From: Embleya hyalina
Lineage (GTDB): Bacteria > Actinomycetota > Actinomycetes > Streptomycetales > Streptomycetaceae
Direction of reading: 5' to 3'
DNA: 64,000 bases
Assembly (NCBI RefSeq): GCF_003967355.1
Contig: NZ_BIFH01000018.1
Location: forward strand, 124,001 to 188,000
Below are positions 17,140 through 26,362 of this stretch, piece by piece. Below the pieces are notes generated by a model that was given only the letters and a program-made list of their open reading frames with translations, was not told the origin of the DNA and did no database searches. Numbering within the stretch: position 1 is the stretch's first letter; the number at the start of each line of letters is the position of its first letter. Position numbers and translations under genes: made by a program.

Positions 17140-17865
17140 CTACCGGTCGACCGGCTCCCACCCGGGCCGGGGTTCGCCGGCGCCCGGTGGCCGGGCGTCG
17201 CGGCTGCGGTAGACGACGTACGGGCGGAACAGGTAGCCCACCGGCGCGCTGAAGGCGTGCACCAGGCGGGTGAACGGGAACAGCGCGAACAGCAGCATCG
17301 CGAGCACCACGTGCACCTGGTAGGTGATCGGCGCCCGAGCCATCAGCTCGGTCCTCGGACGCAGGTAGGACAGGCTGCGAAACCACGGGGAGATGGTCTC
17401 GCGGTAGTTGTGCTCGTGCGGGCCCACCGTGTTCCACAGCGTGGCGGCGGTGCCGGCGAGGATGGTGCCGGCGAGGAAGAGGTACATCAGCTTGTCGTTG
17501 CGGGTGGTGGCCAGGAAGACCGGCCCCGTGGTGCGCCGGCGGCGGATCAGCAGCACGATGCCCGCGATGGTCGCCGCGGCCGCGGCCAGGCCCAGGGCGG
17601 TGGCCGCCACGTGGTAGGCGTGTTCGCCGACGCCCACCGCGTTCGTCCACGACTGCGGGACGAGCAGGCCCACGACGTGGCCGGCGACCACGAACAGCAG
17701 CCCGTAGTGGAACAGCGGGCTGCCGACGCGCAGCAGTCGCGACTCGTAGAGCTGGGACGAGCGGGTGGTCCAGCCGAAGCGGTCGTAGCGGTGCCGCCAG
17801 ACGGTGCCGCCGATCAGGACGACCAGGGACAGGTAGGGCAGCACCGCCCACAACATGGTGTTCAT
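17140..17865 (-). CDS. narI: respiratory nitrate reductase gamma subunit NarI
   Basis: The 241-residue membrane protein has five hydrophobic segments and the NarI landmarks: WAVLPYLSLVVLIGG first helix, SPLFHYGLLFVVAGHVVGLL (haem His pair), and ALFPFTRLVHAFSAPVGYLFRPY at the end with further haem His. It is the cytochrome b that takes electrons from menaquinol and passes them to NarH. The start ATG overlaps the narJ stop (ATGA at 17862-17865), so it is coupled. Last gene of the narGHJI operon. Confidence 0.93.
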   Translation of the reverse strand: MNTMLWAVLPYLSLVVLIGGTVWRHRYDRFGWTTRSSQLYESRLLRVGSPLFHYGLLFVVAGHVVGLLVPQSWTNAVGVGEHAYHVAATALGLAAAAATIAGIVLLIRRRRTTGPVFLATTRNDKLMYLFLAGTILAGTAATLWNTVGPHEHNYRETISPWFRSLSYLRPRTELMARAPITYQVHVVLAMLLFALFPFTRLVHAFSAPVGYLFRPYVVYRSRDARPPGAGEPRPGWEPVDR

Positions 17866-18551
17866 CGGCCGGCTCCGGGGTGTGCGATGGCGGGGGCGTC
17901 GCCGAACGCGGCCAGGCCGACGTCCTCGCGCGGCGGTCCCGCGTGGGCCAGGGCGCGGGCCTCGGCCCGATCCCTGGGGGAGGGGCCGGGCAGCGTCGCG
18001 CACACGGCCTCCAGGACTCGCGCGTACGGGGTCCGCGCGTCGTGCAGCGCGAAACGCAACAGTTCGATGCCGGGGCGGTGTTCGCACAGCAGCGCGGTGC
18101 CGGCCTCGGCCGCCTCCGGACCGCCGACGGCGGCGAACTCCAGTACGGCGGGCAGGAAGTCCGGCAGTTCCGTGCCGACGAAGTCCAGACCGTGCGCGCG
18201 GTAGAGGCGCTTGAAGCCGACCAGCGCGGTGCCGCGTCGGCGGGTGTCCCCCTCGCGCCACCAACTCAGGTACAGGCTGCGCCGGTTGCGCAGGTCGAAG
18301 ACGGTGACGTAGTGCGCGGCGAGCCGGTCGGCCGGCCAGGCGCACACCTCGTCGAGGAAGTCGGTGAGCGGCACCGCGGCCGGGCTCGGGGCGATCTCGG
18401 CCAGCGCGGCGCGCAGCAGCGGTACCCGGGCGTGGAAGTCCCGGTCGGGGTAGTGCAGGCACAGCGCGGCGGCCTGGCGGAGCACCGCGGTGGTGTGCCG
18501 GTGGCGGGTTCGGCCCGCGCGGGGCCGGAAGCGGTCGGTGAACGCCTTCAT
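17862..18551 (-). CDS. narJ: nitrate reductase assembly chaperone NarJ
   Basis: The 229-residue protein is a NarJ/TorD-type chaperone with the typical HYVTVFDLRNRRSLYLSWWREGDTRRRG region (about residues 81-108) and LPDFLPAVLEF. It inserts or checks the molybdenum cofactor in NarG before the complex attaches to the membrane and is not part of the final enzyme. The C-terminal 30 residues are rich in Ala/Gly/Pro and variable. Start overlaps the narH stop (ATGA at 18548-18551). Confidence 0.9.
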   Translation of the reverse strand: MKAFTDRFRPRAGRTRHRHTTAVLRQAAALCLHYPDRDFHARVPLLRAALAEIAPSPAAVPLTDFLDEVCAWPADRLAAHYVTVFDLRNRRSLYLSWWREGDTRRRGTALVGFKRLYRAHGLDFVGTELPDFLPAVLEFAAVGGPEAAEAGTALLCEHRPGIELLRFALHDARTPYARVLEAVCATLPGPSPRDRAEARALAHAGPPREDVGLAAFGDAPAIAHPGAGR

Positions 18552-20251
18552 CGGTCGGTCTCTCCCGGGTCGTCGCGCCGCGCCTCGTCGTGGGGTGGGA
18601 ACAGCCCGGCCGGGCGGCCGTTTCCGTCCCAGTTGAGCAGGTTGACCCGTGCGCCGGGCCCGGCGGTGTCGGCGGGTCGGTCCGCGGTGCCCCGGTCGCG
18701 CAGGGCGTGGAAGTTCTCCACGCTCACCGGTACCGGCCGCCCGGACGCCTCGCCGAACGGGCCGGATCCGCCCATGCCCGGGCCGCCCGCGAAGTCCAGG
18801 CTGCAGCCGTCGGGCAGGGCGGACTCCTCCAGGCGGGCGGCGTCGCCGATCGCCGCGGTCGGGATCACGTAGCGTTCGTCGTACTTGGCGATGGCCAACA
18901 GCCGGTACAGGTCCCGGACTTGCGTGCCGGTCAGCCCGACCCGGGCGGGGATCGCCTCGTCCGGCTCCTCGTCGAGGTTGATCGCCCGCATGTAGGAGCG
19001 CATCGCCGCCAGTCGCTCCAGCGCGGCGCGCACCGGCGCGGGGTCGCCGGCGGTGAACAACTCGGCGAGGTATTCGAGCGGTACGCGCAGGGTGTCGATC
19101 GCGCCGAAGAGGTTGCCGGCGTCCTCGCCGTCGTGGCCGGTCGAGGTCAGCGCGTCGACCACCGGGGACAGCGGCGGGATGTACCAGACCATCGGCATGG
19201 TGCGGAATTCCGGATGCAGGGGGAGTGCCACCCGATACTCGGCGATCAGCGTGCGCACCGGTGAGCGGCGGGCCGCCTCGATCCAGTCGTGCGTGATGCC
19301 GGCCGCCTCGGCCGCGCGCCGCACGGCCGGGTCCTCGGGGTCGAGGAACACGCCCAACTGGGCGGGATACAGGTCGTGTTCGTTCTCGACGGAGGCGGCG
19401 GCGAGTACCGCGTCCGCGTCGTAGAGCAGGACACCGAGGTAGCGCAGCCGGCCGACGCACGTCTCCGAGCACACCGTCGGCAGGCCCACCTCGATCCGCG
19501 GGTAGCACATGGTGCACTTCTCGGCCTTGCCGGTCTTGTGGTTGAAGTAGACCTTCTTGTACGGACAGGCGGTCACGCACATCCGCCAGCCCCGACAGCC
19601 GTCCTGGTCGACCAGCACGATGCCGTCCTCGACCCGCTTGTACATCGCGCCGGACGGACACGCGGACACGCACGAGGGGTTGAGGCAGTGTTCGCAGATC
19701 CTCGGCAGGTAGAACATGAAGGTCTGCTCGAACTCGAAACGAATCCTGTCGGCGACCTTCTCCCGGGTCCTGGCCACCATCGGGTCCAAGTGGCCGAGTT
19801 CGCCGGTGCCGCCGAGATCGTCGTCCCAGTTGGAACTCCAGGTGATCTCCATCGGCTTGCCGGTGAGCAGGGAGCGTGGGCGGGCGACCGGGATGTCGTC
19901 GCCGAGCGGGGCGTCGGTCAGGGTGCGGTAGTCGTAGGTCCAGGGCTCGTAGTAGTCCGTGATGGTGGGCAGCCTGGGGTTGGCGAAGATCCGGCTCAGC
20001 CGGTGCCACCGGCCGCCGGAGGCGAGTCGCAGTCGGCCGCGCCGGTTGCGCCGCCAGCCGCCCTGCCAGGTGTCCTGGTCCTGCCAGCGGCGCGGATAAC
20101 CCTGCCCGGGGCGGGTCTCGACGTTGTTGAACCAGGCGTACTCGACGCCGCCCCGGTTGGTCCACGTCTGTTTGCAGGTGACCGAGCAGGTGTGGCAGCC
20201 GATGCACTTGTCGAGGTTCATCACCATGGCGATCTGGGCCATCACGCGCAT
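18548..20251 (-). CDS. narH: respiratory nitrate reductase beta subunit NarH
   Basis: The 567-residue iron-sulfur protein has four ferredoxin-type cysteine groups: CIGCHTCSVTC at residues 16-26, a second at ICEHCLNPSCVSACPSG, a third at GCRGWRMCVTACPYKK with the Trp that marks the 3Fe-4S centre in NarH, and a fourth at KCTMCYPRIEVGLPTVCSETC. It carries electrons from NarI to NarG. Length is a little above the usual 510-520 because of an extended C terminus rich in Pro/Gly. One base separates its start from the narG stop, so the two are tightly coupled. Confidence 0.97.
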   Translation of the reverse strand: MRVMAQIAMVMNLDKCIGCHTCSVTCKQTWTNRGGVEYAWFNNVETRPGQGYPRRWQDQDTWQGGWRRNRRGRLRLASGGRWHRLSRIFANPRLPTITDYYEPWTYDYRTLTDAPLGDDIPVARPRSLLTGKPMEITWSSNWDDDLGGTGELGHLDPMVARTREKVADRIRFEFEQTFMFYLPRICEHCLNPSCVSACPSGAMYKRVEDGIVLVDQDGCRGWRMCVTACPYKKVYFNHKTGKAEKCTMCYPRIEVGLPTVCSETCVGRLRYLGVLLYDADAVLAAASVENEHDLYPAQLGVFLDPEDPAVRRAAEAAGITHDWIEAARRSPVRTLIAEYRVALPLHPEFRTMPMVWYIPPLSPVVDALTSTGHDGEDAGNLFGAIDTLRVPLEYLAELFTAGDPAPVRAALERLAAMRSYMRAINLDEEPDEAIPARVGLTGTQVRDLYRLLAIAKYDERYVIPTAAIGDAARLEESALPDGCSLDFAGGPGMGGSGPFGEASGRPVPVSVENFHALRDRGTADRPADTAGPGARVNLLNWDGNGRPAGLFPPHDEARRDDPGETDR

Positions 20252-20252
20252 C

Positions 20253-23200
20253 TCAGTACTCCACGTCCTGCGAGCGGCGGCGGATCACGGTGACCTCGTC
20301 GCGTTGGTTGCCGGTGGGGCCCAGATAGTTGAACGCCCAGCTCAGTTGCGCGTATCCGCCGATCAGATGGGTGGGCTTGAGGAGCACGCGGGTGAGCGTG
20401 TTGTGGATCCCGCCGCGCCGGCCGGTGCTCTGTGCCCTGGGGACCCCGACGGTGCGGTCCTGGGCGTGGTGCATGTAGACGGTGCCGGTGGGCATGCGGT
20501 GCGAGACCACCGCGCGGGCGGTGACCACGCCGTTGCGGTTGACCGCCTCGATCCAGTCGTTGTCGCGCACCCCGATCGCCCGCGCGTCGGCGGTGCTCAG
20601 CCAGATGGTCTGGCCGCCGCGCGAGAGGGAGAGCATGAGCAGGTTGTCCTGGTATTCGGAGTGGATCGACCACTTGTTGTGCGGGGTCAGGTAGCGGACC
20701 GTCACCTCGTGGGCGCCGTCCGGGCCGAGCACGGGCTCGCCGAACAGCCGGTGCATGTCCAGCGGCGGCCGGTACACCGGCAGCGCCTCGCCGAGTTCGT
20801 GCATCCAGTCGTGGTCGAGGAAGAAGTGCTGGCGGCCGGTGAGGGTGTGCCAGGGCTTGAGGTGTTCGGTGTTGAGGGTGAACGCGGTGTAGCGCCGACC
20901 GCCGGCCTCGCTGCCGGACCATTCCGGCGAGGTGATCACCGGCTCGGGCCGGGCCTGGGTGTCCGCGTAGCCGATCCGCCTGCCCTCGTGTTCGGCGGCC
21001 AGGTGCGCCATCGCCTGCCCGGTGCGCGCCTCGAGGGTACGGAAACCCTGAACGGCCAATCTGCCGTTGGTCGTTCCGGACAGCGCCAGGATCGTGTCGC
21101 AGGCCCGGACCGCGGTGTCGATCAGCGGCCGACCGGCGGCGACACCGGTGCGGGCGGTGCCGTTGAGCCGGCGCAGGTCCTCGACCTCGGCGCCCACGTC
21201 GAAGGCGATTCCCTTGACGGGCAGGCCCAACTGCTCGGCGAGCGGGCCCAGCGCGGCCATCTTGGCGGCGACGGCCGTGTAGTCGCGCTCGACCACGGTC
21301 AGGTTCGGCATGGTCCGGCCCGGCACCGGCGGGCAGTGGCCGGCCCGCCAGTCCGCCGCGATCCCGCCGGGTTGGGCGATCTCCCCGGGGGTGTCGTGTT
21401 GGAGGGCGGTGGCCACCAGGTCACGGCGGGTGTCCAGGTGCCCGCGCGCCAGTTCGCCGAACCGCGCCGCGATCGTGTGGAACGCCTCGAAGTCGGTACG
21501 GGCCTGCCACGGCGGGTCGATCGCGGGGGTGAACGCGTGTACGAAGGGGTGCATGTCGGTCGAGGACAGGTCGTGCTTCTCGTACCAGGTCGCGGCGGGC
21601 AGCACCACGTCGGACATCAGCGTGGTGGACGTCATCCGGAAGTCCAGCGACAGCAGCAGGTCGAGTTTGCCCTCCGGGGCCTGGTCGTGCCAGCGCACGC
21701 CCTGCGGGCGGGAGCCCGGCGGCGCCTCCTCGGCGCGCAGCGAACTGTCGGTGCCCAGAAGGTGTTTGGCGAAGTATTCGGCGCCCTTGGCGGAGGAGCC
21801 GAGCAGGTTGGAACGCCATACGGTGAGCACTCTCGGCCAGTTGTGCGGCGCGTCCGGGTCCTCGCACGCGAAGCCCAACGCGCCGGAGCGCAGCGCCTCG
21901 ACGGTGTGCTCGACCGGGTCGACGCCGGCGCGTTCGGCCTCGTCGACCAGGTCGAGCGGGTTGCGGTCGAAGGTGGGGTAGGAGGGCATCCAACCCAGTC
22001 GCGCCGAGGTGGCCAGGCAGTCGGCGGCGGTCGTCCCGGTCAGGTCGCCCGCGCCCAGCGGGGAGGCCAGGACGTCGGTGGTGAACCCGTCGTAGCGCCA
22101 CTGGTCGGTGTTCAGGTACCAGTAGGCCGTGCCGATCATCTGCCTCGGCGGCCGGGACCAGTCGTTGGCGCTCGCGAGGGTGGCCCACCCCGTGGCCGGC
22201 CGGCACTTCTCCTGGCCCACGTAGTGTGCCCAGCCGCCGCCGTTGCGGCCCTGGCAGCCGGTGAGTTGCAGCAGGGCCAGGAAGGTGCGGTAGATCGTCT
22301 CGGAGTGGAACCAGTGGTTGGTCCCGGCGCCCATCAGGATCATGCAGCGGCCCCCGGACCGCTCGGCGGTGTCGGCGAACTCCCGCGCGATCGCGACGGC
22401 GCGCGCGGCGGGCACCGAGGTCAGCGTCTCCTGCCAGGCGGGCGTGCCCGGTTGGGTCGCGTCGTCGTAGCCGACGGGCCACGTGCCGGGCAGGCCGTCG
22501 CGGGGTACCCCGTACTGGGCCAGAAGCAGGTCGAACACGGTGGTGACCAGCGGGCCGCCGGGGCCGAGGCGGCGGGCCGGCACCCCCCGGCGCAGCACCT
22601 CGCCGCGACCCTGACCGTGCTCGCCGCCCTCGGTGTCGAAGCGGGGCAGCAGGACCTCGACGCCGCGTGCGGTGGGGTCGCGGTACAGGGTGAGCCGGGG
22701 GCGGACGCCGGCCAGGTCGAGGTTCCAGCGGCCCCGGCCCGATTCGGTCCAGCGGAAGCCGATCGAGCCGCCGGGCACCACCGGCTCGCCCGTCGCGTCG
22801 TCGAGCAGGACCGTCTTCCAGTCCGCGCCCTCCTGGGTCGAGGCGGCCCCGTCGGCGGCGAGGTCGGCGGCGCGGACGAACTTGGCGGGGGTGTACGCGC
22901 CCGGCTCGTCCGCGCGTTCGGTCAGCGTGACCAGGAACGGCAGGTCGGTGAACTGCTTGACATAGGTGTCGAAGAACTCGACGGTCCGGTCGACGAAACA
23001 TTCCTTGAGGACCACGTGGCCCATCGCCATGGCCAGCGCGGCATCGGTGCCCGGGTGCGGGTGCAGCCATTCGTCGGCGAACTTCGCGTTGTCCGCGTAG
23101 TCCGGCGCGACCACCACCACCTTCTGCCCGCGGTAGCGCGCCTCGGCCATCCAGTGCGCGTCGGGCGTGCGGGTGACGGGCACGTTGGTGCCCCACATGA

Positions 23201-24014
23201 TCAGGTACGCCGCGTCCCACCAGTCGCCCGACTCGGGCACGTCGGTCTGGTCGCCGAACACCTGCGGGGAGGCCACCGGCAGGTCGGCGTACCAGTCGTA
23301 GAAGGACAACATCGGCGCGCCGATCAGGCTCATGAAGCGGGCGCCGGCCGCGTGCGAGACCATCGACATCGCCGGGATGGGGGAGAACCCGGCGATCCGG
23401 TCCGGTCCGTGGCGCGCGATGGTGTGCACATGCGCCGCGGCGACGATCTCCACCGCCTCGTCCCACGTGGCCCGGACCAGGCCGCCCCGGCCCCGGGCGC
23501 GTTGGTAGCGCCGCCGGCGCTCGGGGTCGGCGACCACGTCGGCCCAGGCCAGGACCGGGTCGCCCAGGCGTTGTCGGGCCTCGCGGTACAGCTCCAGGAG
23601 CACGCCGCGCACGTAGGGGTAGCGCACCCGGGTGGGTGAGTAGGTGTACCAGGAGAACGCGGCGCCGCGCGGGCAGCCGCGCGGTTCGTACTCGGGGCGA
23701 TCGGGTCCCACCGAGGGGTAGTCGGTGGCCTGGGTCTCCCAGGTGATCACGCCGTCCTTGACGTAGACCTTCCAGCGGCAGGAGCCGGTGCAGTTGACGC
23801 CGTGGGTGGAGGTGACGACCTTGTCGTGGCTCCAGCGCTCGCGGTAGAAGACGTCGCCCTGTCGGCCGCCCTTCAGGTATTGGGCGCGCAGGTCCGGCGA
23901 GACCACCGCGTCGCGGCGGAAGAAGCGCCCGGTACGCAGGAGCAGGTCGCTCGCGCGGCCGTCCAGGCCGGGGGCCGGGGGTGGGTCGGTGGGCGGGGGC
24001 GAACCGGTGTCCAT
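20253..24014 (-). CDS. narG: respiratory nitrate reductase alpha subunit NarG
   Basis: The 1253-residue protein is the molybdopterin catalytic subunit. It starts with the NarG leader region, then the FS0 cluster motif with His71, Cys75 and Cys79 (THGVNCTGSCRW) and a fourth Cys near ERGCPRG-like position 113. The molybdopterin domains follow (WGTNVPVTRTPDAHW, PDYADNAKFADEW, GAGTNHWFHSETIYR) and the C-terminal dinucleotide-binding domain ends at ITPEW/ISPEW-like and YLGPTGNQRDEV. It reduces nitrate to nitrite on the cytoplasmic face during anaerobic or microaerobic respiration. First gene of narGHJI; GAAGG precedes the ATG. No narK transporter or nitrate sensor lies next to it, and I see no FNR-like site in the 280-base upstream gap. 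Confidence 0.98.
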   Translation of the reverse strand: MDTGSPPPTDPPPAPGLDGRASDLLLRTGRFFRRDAVVSPDLRAQYLKGGRQGDVFYRERWSHDKVVTSTHGVNCTGSCRWKVYVKDGVITWETQATDYPSVGPDRPEYEPRGCPRGAAFSWYTYSPTRVRYPYVRGVLLELYREARQRLGDPVLAWADVVADPERRRRYQRARGRGGLVRATWDEAVEIVAAAHVHTIARHGPDRIAGFSPIPAMSMVSHAAGARFMSLIGAPMLSFYDWYADLPVASPQVFGDQTDVPESGDWWDAAYLIMWGTNVPVTRTPDAHWMAEARYRGQKVVVVAPDYADNAKFADEWLHPHPGTDAALAMAMGHVVLKECFVDRTVEFFDTYVKQFTDLPFLVTLTERADEPGAYTPAKFVRAADLAADGAASTQEGADWKTVLLDDATGEPVVPGGSIGFRWTESGRGRWNLDLAGVRPRLTLYRDPTARGVEVLLPRFDTEGGEHGQGRGEVLRRGVPARRLGPGGPLVTTVFDLLLAQYGVPRDGLPGTWPVGYDDATQPGTPAWQETLTSVPAARAVAIAREFADTAERSGGRCMILMGAGTNHWFHSETIYRTFLALLQLTGCQGRNGGGWAHYVGQEKCRPATGWATLASANDWSRPPRQMIGTAYWYLNTDQWRYDGFTTDVLASPLGAGDLTGTTAADCLATSARLGWMPSYPTFDRNPLDLVDEAERAGVDPVEHTVEALRSGALGFACEDPDAPHNWPRVLTVWRSNLLGSSAKGAEYFAKHLLGTDSSLRAEEAPPGSRPQGVRWHDQAPEGKLDLLLSLDFRMTSTTLMSDVVLPAATWYEKHDLSSTDMHPFVHAFTPAIDPPWQARTDFEAFHTIAARFGELARGHLDTRRDLVATALQHDTPGEIAQPGGIAADWRAGHCPPVPGRTMPNLTVVERDYTAVAAKMAALGPLAEQLGLPVKGIAFDVGAEVEDLRRLNGTARTGVAAGRPLIDTAVRACDTILALSGTTNGRLAVQGFRTLEARTGQAMAHLAAEHEGRRIGYADTQARPEPVITSPEWSGSEAGGRRYTAFTLNTEHLKPWHTLTGRQHFFLDHDWMHELGEALPVYRPPLDMHRLFGEPVLGPDGAHEVTVRYLTPHNKWSIHSEYQDNLLMLSLSRGGQTIWLSTADARAIGVRDNDWIEAVNRNGVVTARAVVSHRMPTGTVYMHHAQDRTVGVPRAQSTGRRGGIHNTLTRVLLKPTHLIGGYAQLSWAFNYLGPTGNQRDEVTVIRRRSQDVEY

Positions 24015-24294
24015 GACGACCCTTCGGGATGAGGCTCCGCATGCCGAGTTGCAGTAAATGTCCTATATGTAGGGCTTCGATGGTGGGACGCGGGTGCTCG
24101 GCTCACCGTGTCCGCCCGTCGGGACGTGTTGTTCGCGCGGACGTGGCGGATGATCAACCGGAACACGCCTCGGCGGATTCCTGCCCGCGATTGGGTGGCA
24201 GCGGCCCGATCCGCGTGGACCGGGCCGCATCGAGCAGGGTGCGTCCCATCCCCCGAACGATGGGCGCGCGCACCCGTTGAGGAGCTGAGAGCCC

Positions 24295-24888
24295 GTGTCA
24301 CCCATCCGTCGCCGCCCCGCGACCGCGCTCGCCCTGACCGCGCTGCTCGCGGCCGGACTCACCACGGCCGCACCCGTCGTGTGGGCCGCCCCGTCCGAGC
24401 CGACCGCCGCCGCACGGACCGGTGTTCCCGCCATCGACCTCGACCGCGCCGCCGCCGGCGACTTCGGCCCCTGCACCACCACGGTGCGCGGCGTGCTGAG
24501 CAAGCCGCTCACGATCGCGTCGGGCATCACCTGCCTGGACGGCGCCACGGTGCGGGGCCCGGTCCGGGTCGAGCCGGGCGCGGGCCTGATCGCCACCAGG
24601 TCGACCGTCACCGGCCCGGTCTCGGCACACGGCGCGACCGCCCTCGTCCTGGCCGACACCACGGTCGGCGGCCCCGTCACGGGCACCGACGCGATCGGCG
24701 TCACCGCACTCCTGTGGTCCCGCGTCGGCGGCCCCGTGCACCTGGCCGGAAACAAGGGCCCGAGCCAGGTGCTCGCCAACACCGTCGGCGGCCCGCTGAA
24801 CTGCGCGGGCAACACCCCCGAGCCGACGAACGCCGGCCTGCCGAACACGGTGAAGGGCCCGAAGTCCGGCCAGTGCGCGTCGCTGTAG
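24295..24888 (+). CDS. secreted protein with beta-helix-like repeats, unknown function
   Basis: The 197-residue product has a Sec signal peptide (to about residue 32, ending VWAAP) and a mature part made of short repeats of the type hydrophobic-x-GPV, such as ATVRGPVRVEPG, STVTGPVSAHG, TTVGGPVTGTD, SRVGGPVHLAG and NTVGGPLNCAG, spaced 20-25 residues. Such spacing suggests a small right-handed beta-helix or bactofilin-like solenoid on the cell surface. Two Cys pairs (PCTTT/ITCLD and LNCAG/GQCASL) may form disulfides. Start is a GTG with GAGGAG upstream. Divergent from narG; function not known. Confidence 0.7.
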   Translation: MSPIRRRPATALALTALLAAGLTTAAPVVWAAPSEPTAAARTGVPAIDLDRAAAGDFGPCTTTVRGVLSKPLTIASGITCLDGATVRGPVRVEPGAGLIATRSTVTGPVSAHGATALVLADTTVGGPVTGTDAIGVTALLWSRVGGPVHLAGNKGPSQVLANTVGGPLNCAGNTPEPTNAGLPNTVKGPKSGQCASL

Positions 24889-24924
24889 CGCCGCGGCGGC
24901 CACGCGCCGCACCGTGACCGACCG

Positions 24925-24961
24925 CGCCCCGTACGACCGCTCCCGGCGGCCGTACGGGGCG
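24925..24961. terminator. stem-loop between convergent genes
   Basis: CGCCCCGTACG (24925-24935) pairs perfectly with 24951-24961, leaving a 15-base loop. The right arm touches the stop codon of the caspase-like gene at 24962, and the left lies 37 bases after the stop of the secreted repeat protein, so it can stop both. Confidence 0.6.
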
Positions 24962-26362
24962 TCACCCGGCGGGTTCCAGGGGTGGCAGGGCGATGGTGGG
25001 GTCGCCCAGGAGGACCAGGCTTTGGCGGTCGAGGGCCGCCACGCGGAGTCTGGTGAGGGTTTCCCGGACCGAGGTGTCGCCGTTGGCCAGGGCGTCGCGC
25101 AGGCGGGCCCAGCGGGTGTGCAACTCGCCGACGTCGGCGCGGTATTCGGCCAGGGCCAGGCCCAAGGGCTCGCCCGCGTACAGGTGGCCGGACAGCGCGG
25201 AGACCAGGCGGCCGCCGAGACCCTGGCCGGTGTCGTCGACGCGCAGGGTCCAGCTGAAGGTCGGCTCCACGTGGCCGATCACGGCCCGCACCGGGTGTTC
25301 GCGACCGAGCAGTTCCAGCGGCGCCGGGGCCACCATCGTGCCCAGGCCCGCGACCGCCTCCACCGTGCCGAGCGCGGAGCTGCCGACCGGAAGCAGCCCG
25401 GCGTAGAAGCTCTCGCCGGCCGCACCGGCCGAGCAGCACGCCTGGGCGTACCACACACACCCACCCGGCATGCCGTCGCACAACGTGCGCAGCGGCACGG
25501 TGGTGTGCGTGGCGTCCACCGGCAGCCCGAGCATCGCGCGCATCTCGGCGGGAGCGTCCAGCGGACCGGTGCGGCCGTGACCGGAGGTGGCGAGCAGCCC
25601 GGGGCGGAGGTCGGCGAGGGCGCCCACGAGTGCGTCGCCGGTCGCCTCGGCCGCGGTGACGTCGCGGAATTCGGCGAGCGGGGGCGGGGTGAGCCGCGCC
25701 GCCAGCGGAGCGGCGATCACCGCGCGCATCAACGCCGTGATGTCCAGCGGACCGTGGTCGACCGTCCAGGTCACCGCCCGGTCGGTACGCGCCTCGGCGC
25801 CGGCCCAATCCGCGAGCAGCGCCCGGACGTAGTGGGCGAGCGCGTCCCCGGCCAGCGGGATGCGCCCGACCAGGTGCCTGGTGCCCAGCGCGTACTGCAC
25901 GGACCAGGGGATCACGTCGGGGCCGCCGATGATCGCCACGTACTTCGGGAGCCGGCCCCGCCCGGTCCCGAACTCCGACAGTCCGATGGCCGGTTCCTGG
26001 GGCGGGTCGGCGGCGAAGTACCGGCGCAGCAGGTGGTCGGGCAGCTCCGGACTCCAGCGCAACACCGCGGTGCCCGGCCGCGCCGCCAACAACTCGCGCA
26101 CCGGTGCGGCGGCGTCCTCGCCGGCCGCCTTCGCCGCGTCGGACACCTGCGGATCGGTGCTGTCCGGCAGCAGGATCCCGTAGCCGACGTCGGCCGAGCG
26201 CCAGTCCCTCGGGTCGGCCGGGGCCTCGAACGGAAGCACCGCCTGGGAGCGCGGCATGCCGCCTTTTCCGGCACCCCACGAGGCCGCGCCGGCGTCGATC
26301 GTGGCCCGCGCGACCTCCTCCCCGGTCCAGGCGTCGAGTTGGATGTCCGCCGGCAGCGTCAT
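24962..26362 (-). CDS. caspase-fold (C25/CHAT-like) cysteine peptidase
   Basis: The 466-residue protein has the two signatures of a caspase-haemoglobinase fold: a strand ending in the catalytic His (LLATSGHGRTGP, His262) and, about 47 residues later, a strand ending in the catalytic Cys (GCVWYAQACCSAGAAG, Cys309 or Cys310). A preceding strand YVAIIGGPDVIPW resembles gingipain/C25 peptidases. No signal peptide is seen, so it is likely cytoplasmic. It is the last gene of a four-gene set; its ATG overlaps the stop of the CHAT gene (ATGA at 26359-26362). I infer that it is an effector or processing peptidase triggered by its neighbours; the substrate is unknown. Confidence 0.75.
   Translation of the reverse strand: MTLPADIQLDAWTGEEVARATIDAGAASWGAGKGGMPRSQAVLPFEAPADPRDWRSADVGYGILLPDSTDPQVSDAAKAAGEDAAAPVRELLAARPGTAVLRWSPELPDHLLRRYFAADPPQEPAIGLSEFGTGRGRLPKYVAIIGGPDVIPWSVQYALGTRHLVGRIPLAGDALAHYVRALLADWAGAEARTDRAVTWTVDHGPLDITALMRAVIAAPLAARLTPPPLAEFRDVTAAEATGDALVGALADLRPGLLATSGHGRTGPLDAPAEMRAMLGLPVDATHTTVPLRTLCDGMPGGCVWYAQACCSAGAAGESFYAGLLPVGSSALGTVEAVAGLGTMVAPAPLELLGREHPVRAVIGHVEPTFSWTLRVDDTGQGLGGRLVSALSGHLYAGEPLGLALAEYRADVGELHTRWARLRDALANGDTSVRETLTRLRVAALDRQSLVLLGDPTIALPPLEPAG

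Noticed and set aside
20124-23639. Open frame of over 1100 codons on the plus strand opposite narG and narH
   Set aside because: It is antisense to the fully recognisable nitrate reductase genes; the residues are Gly/Arg/Val-rich without domains. Long antisense frames arise from high third-position G+C.
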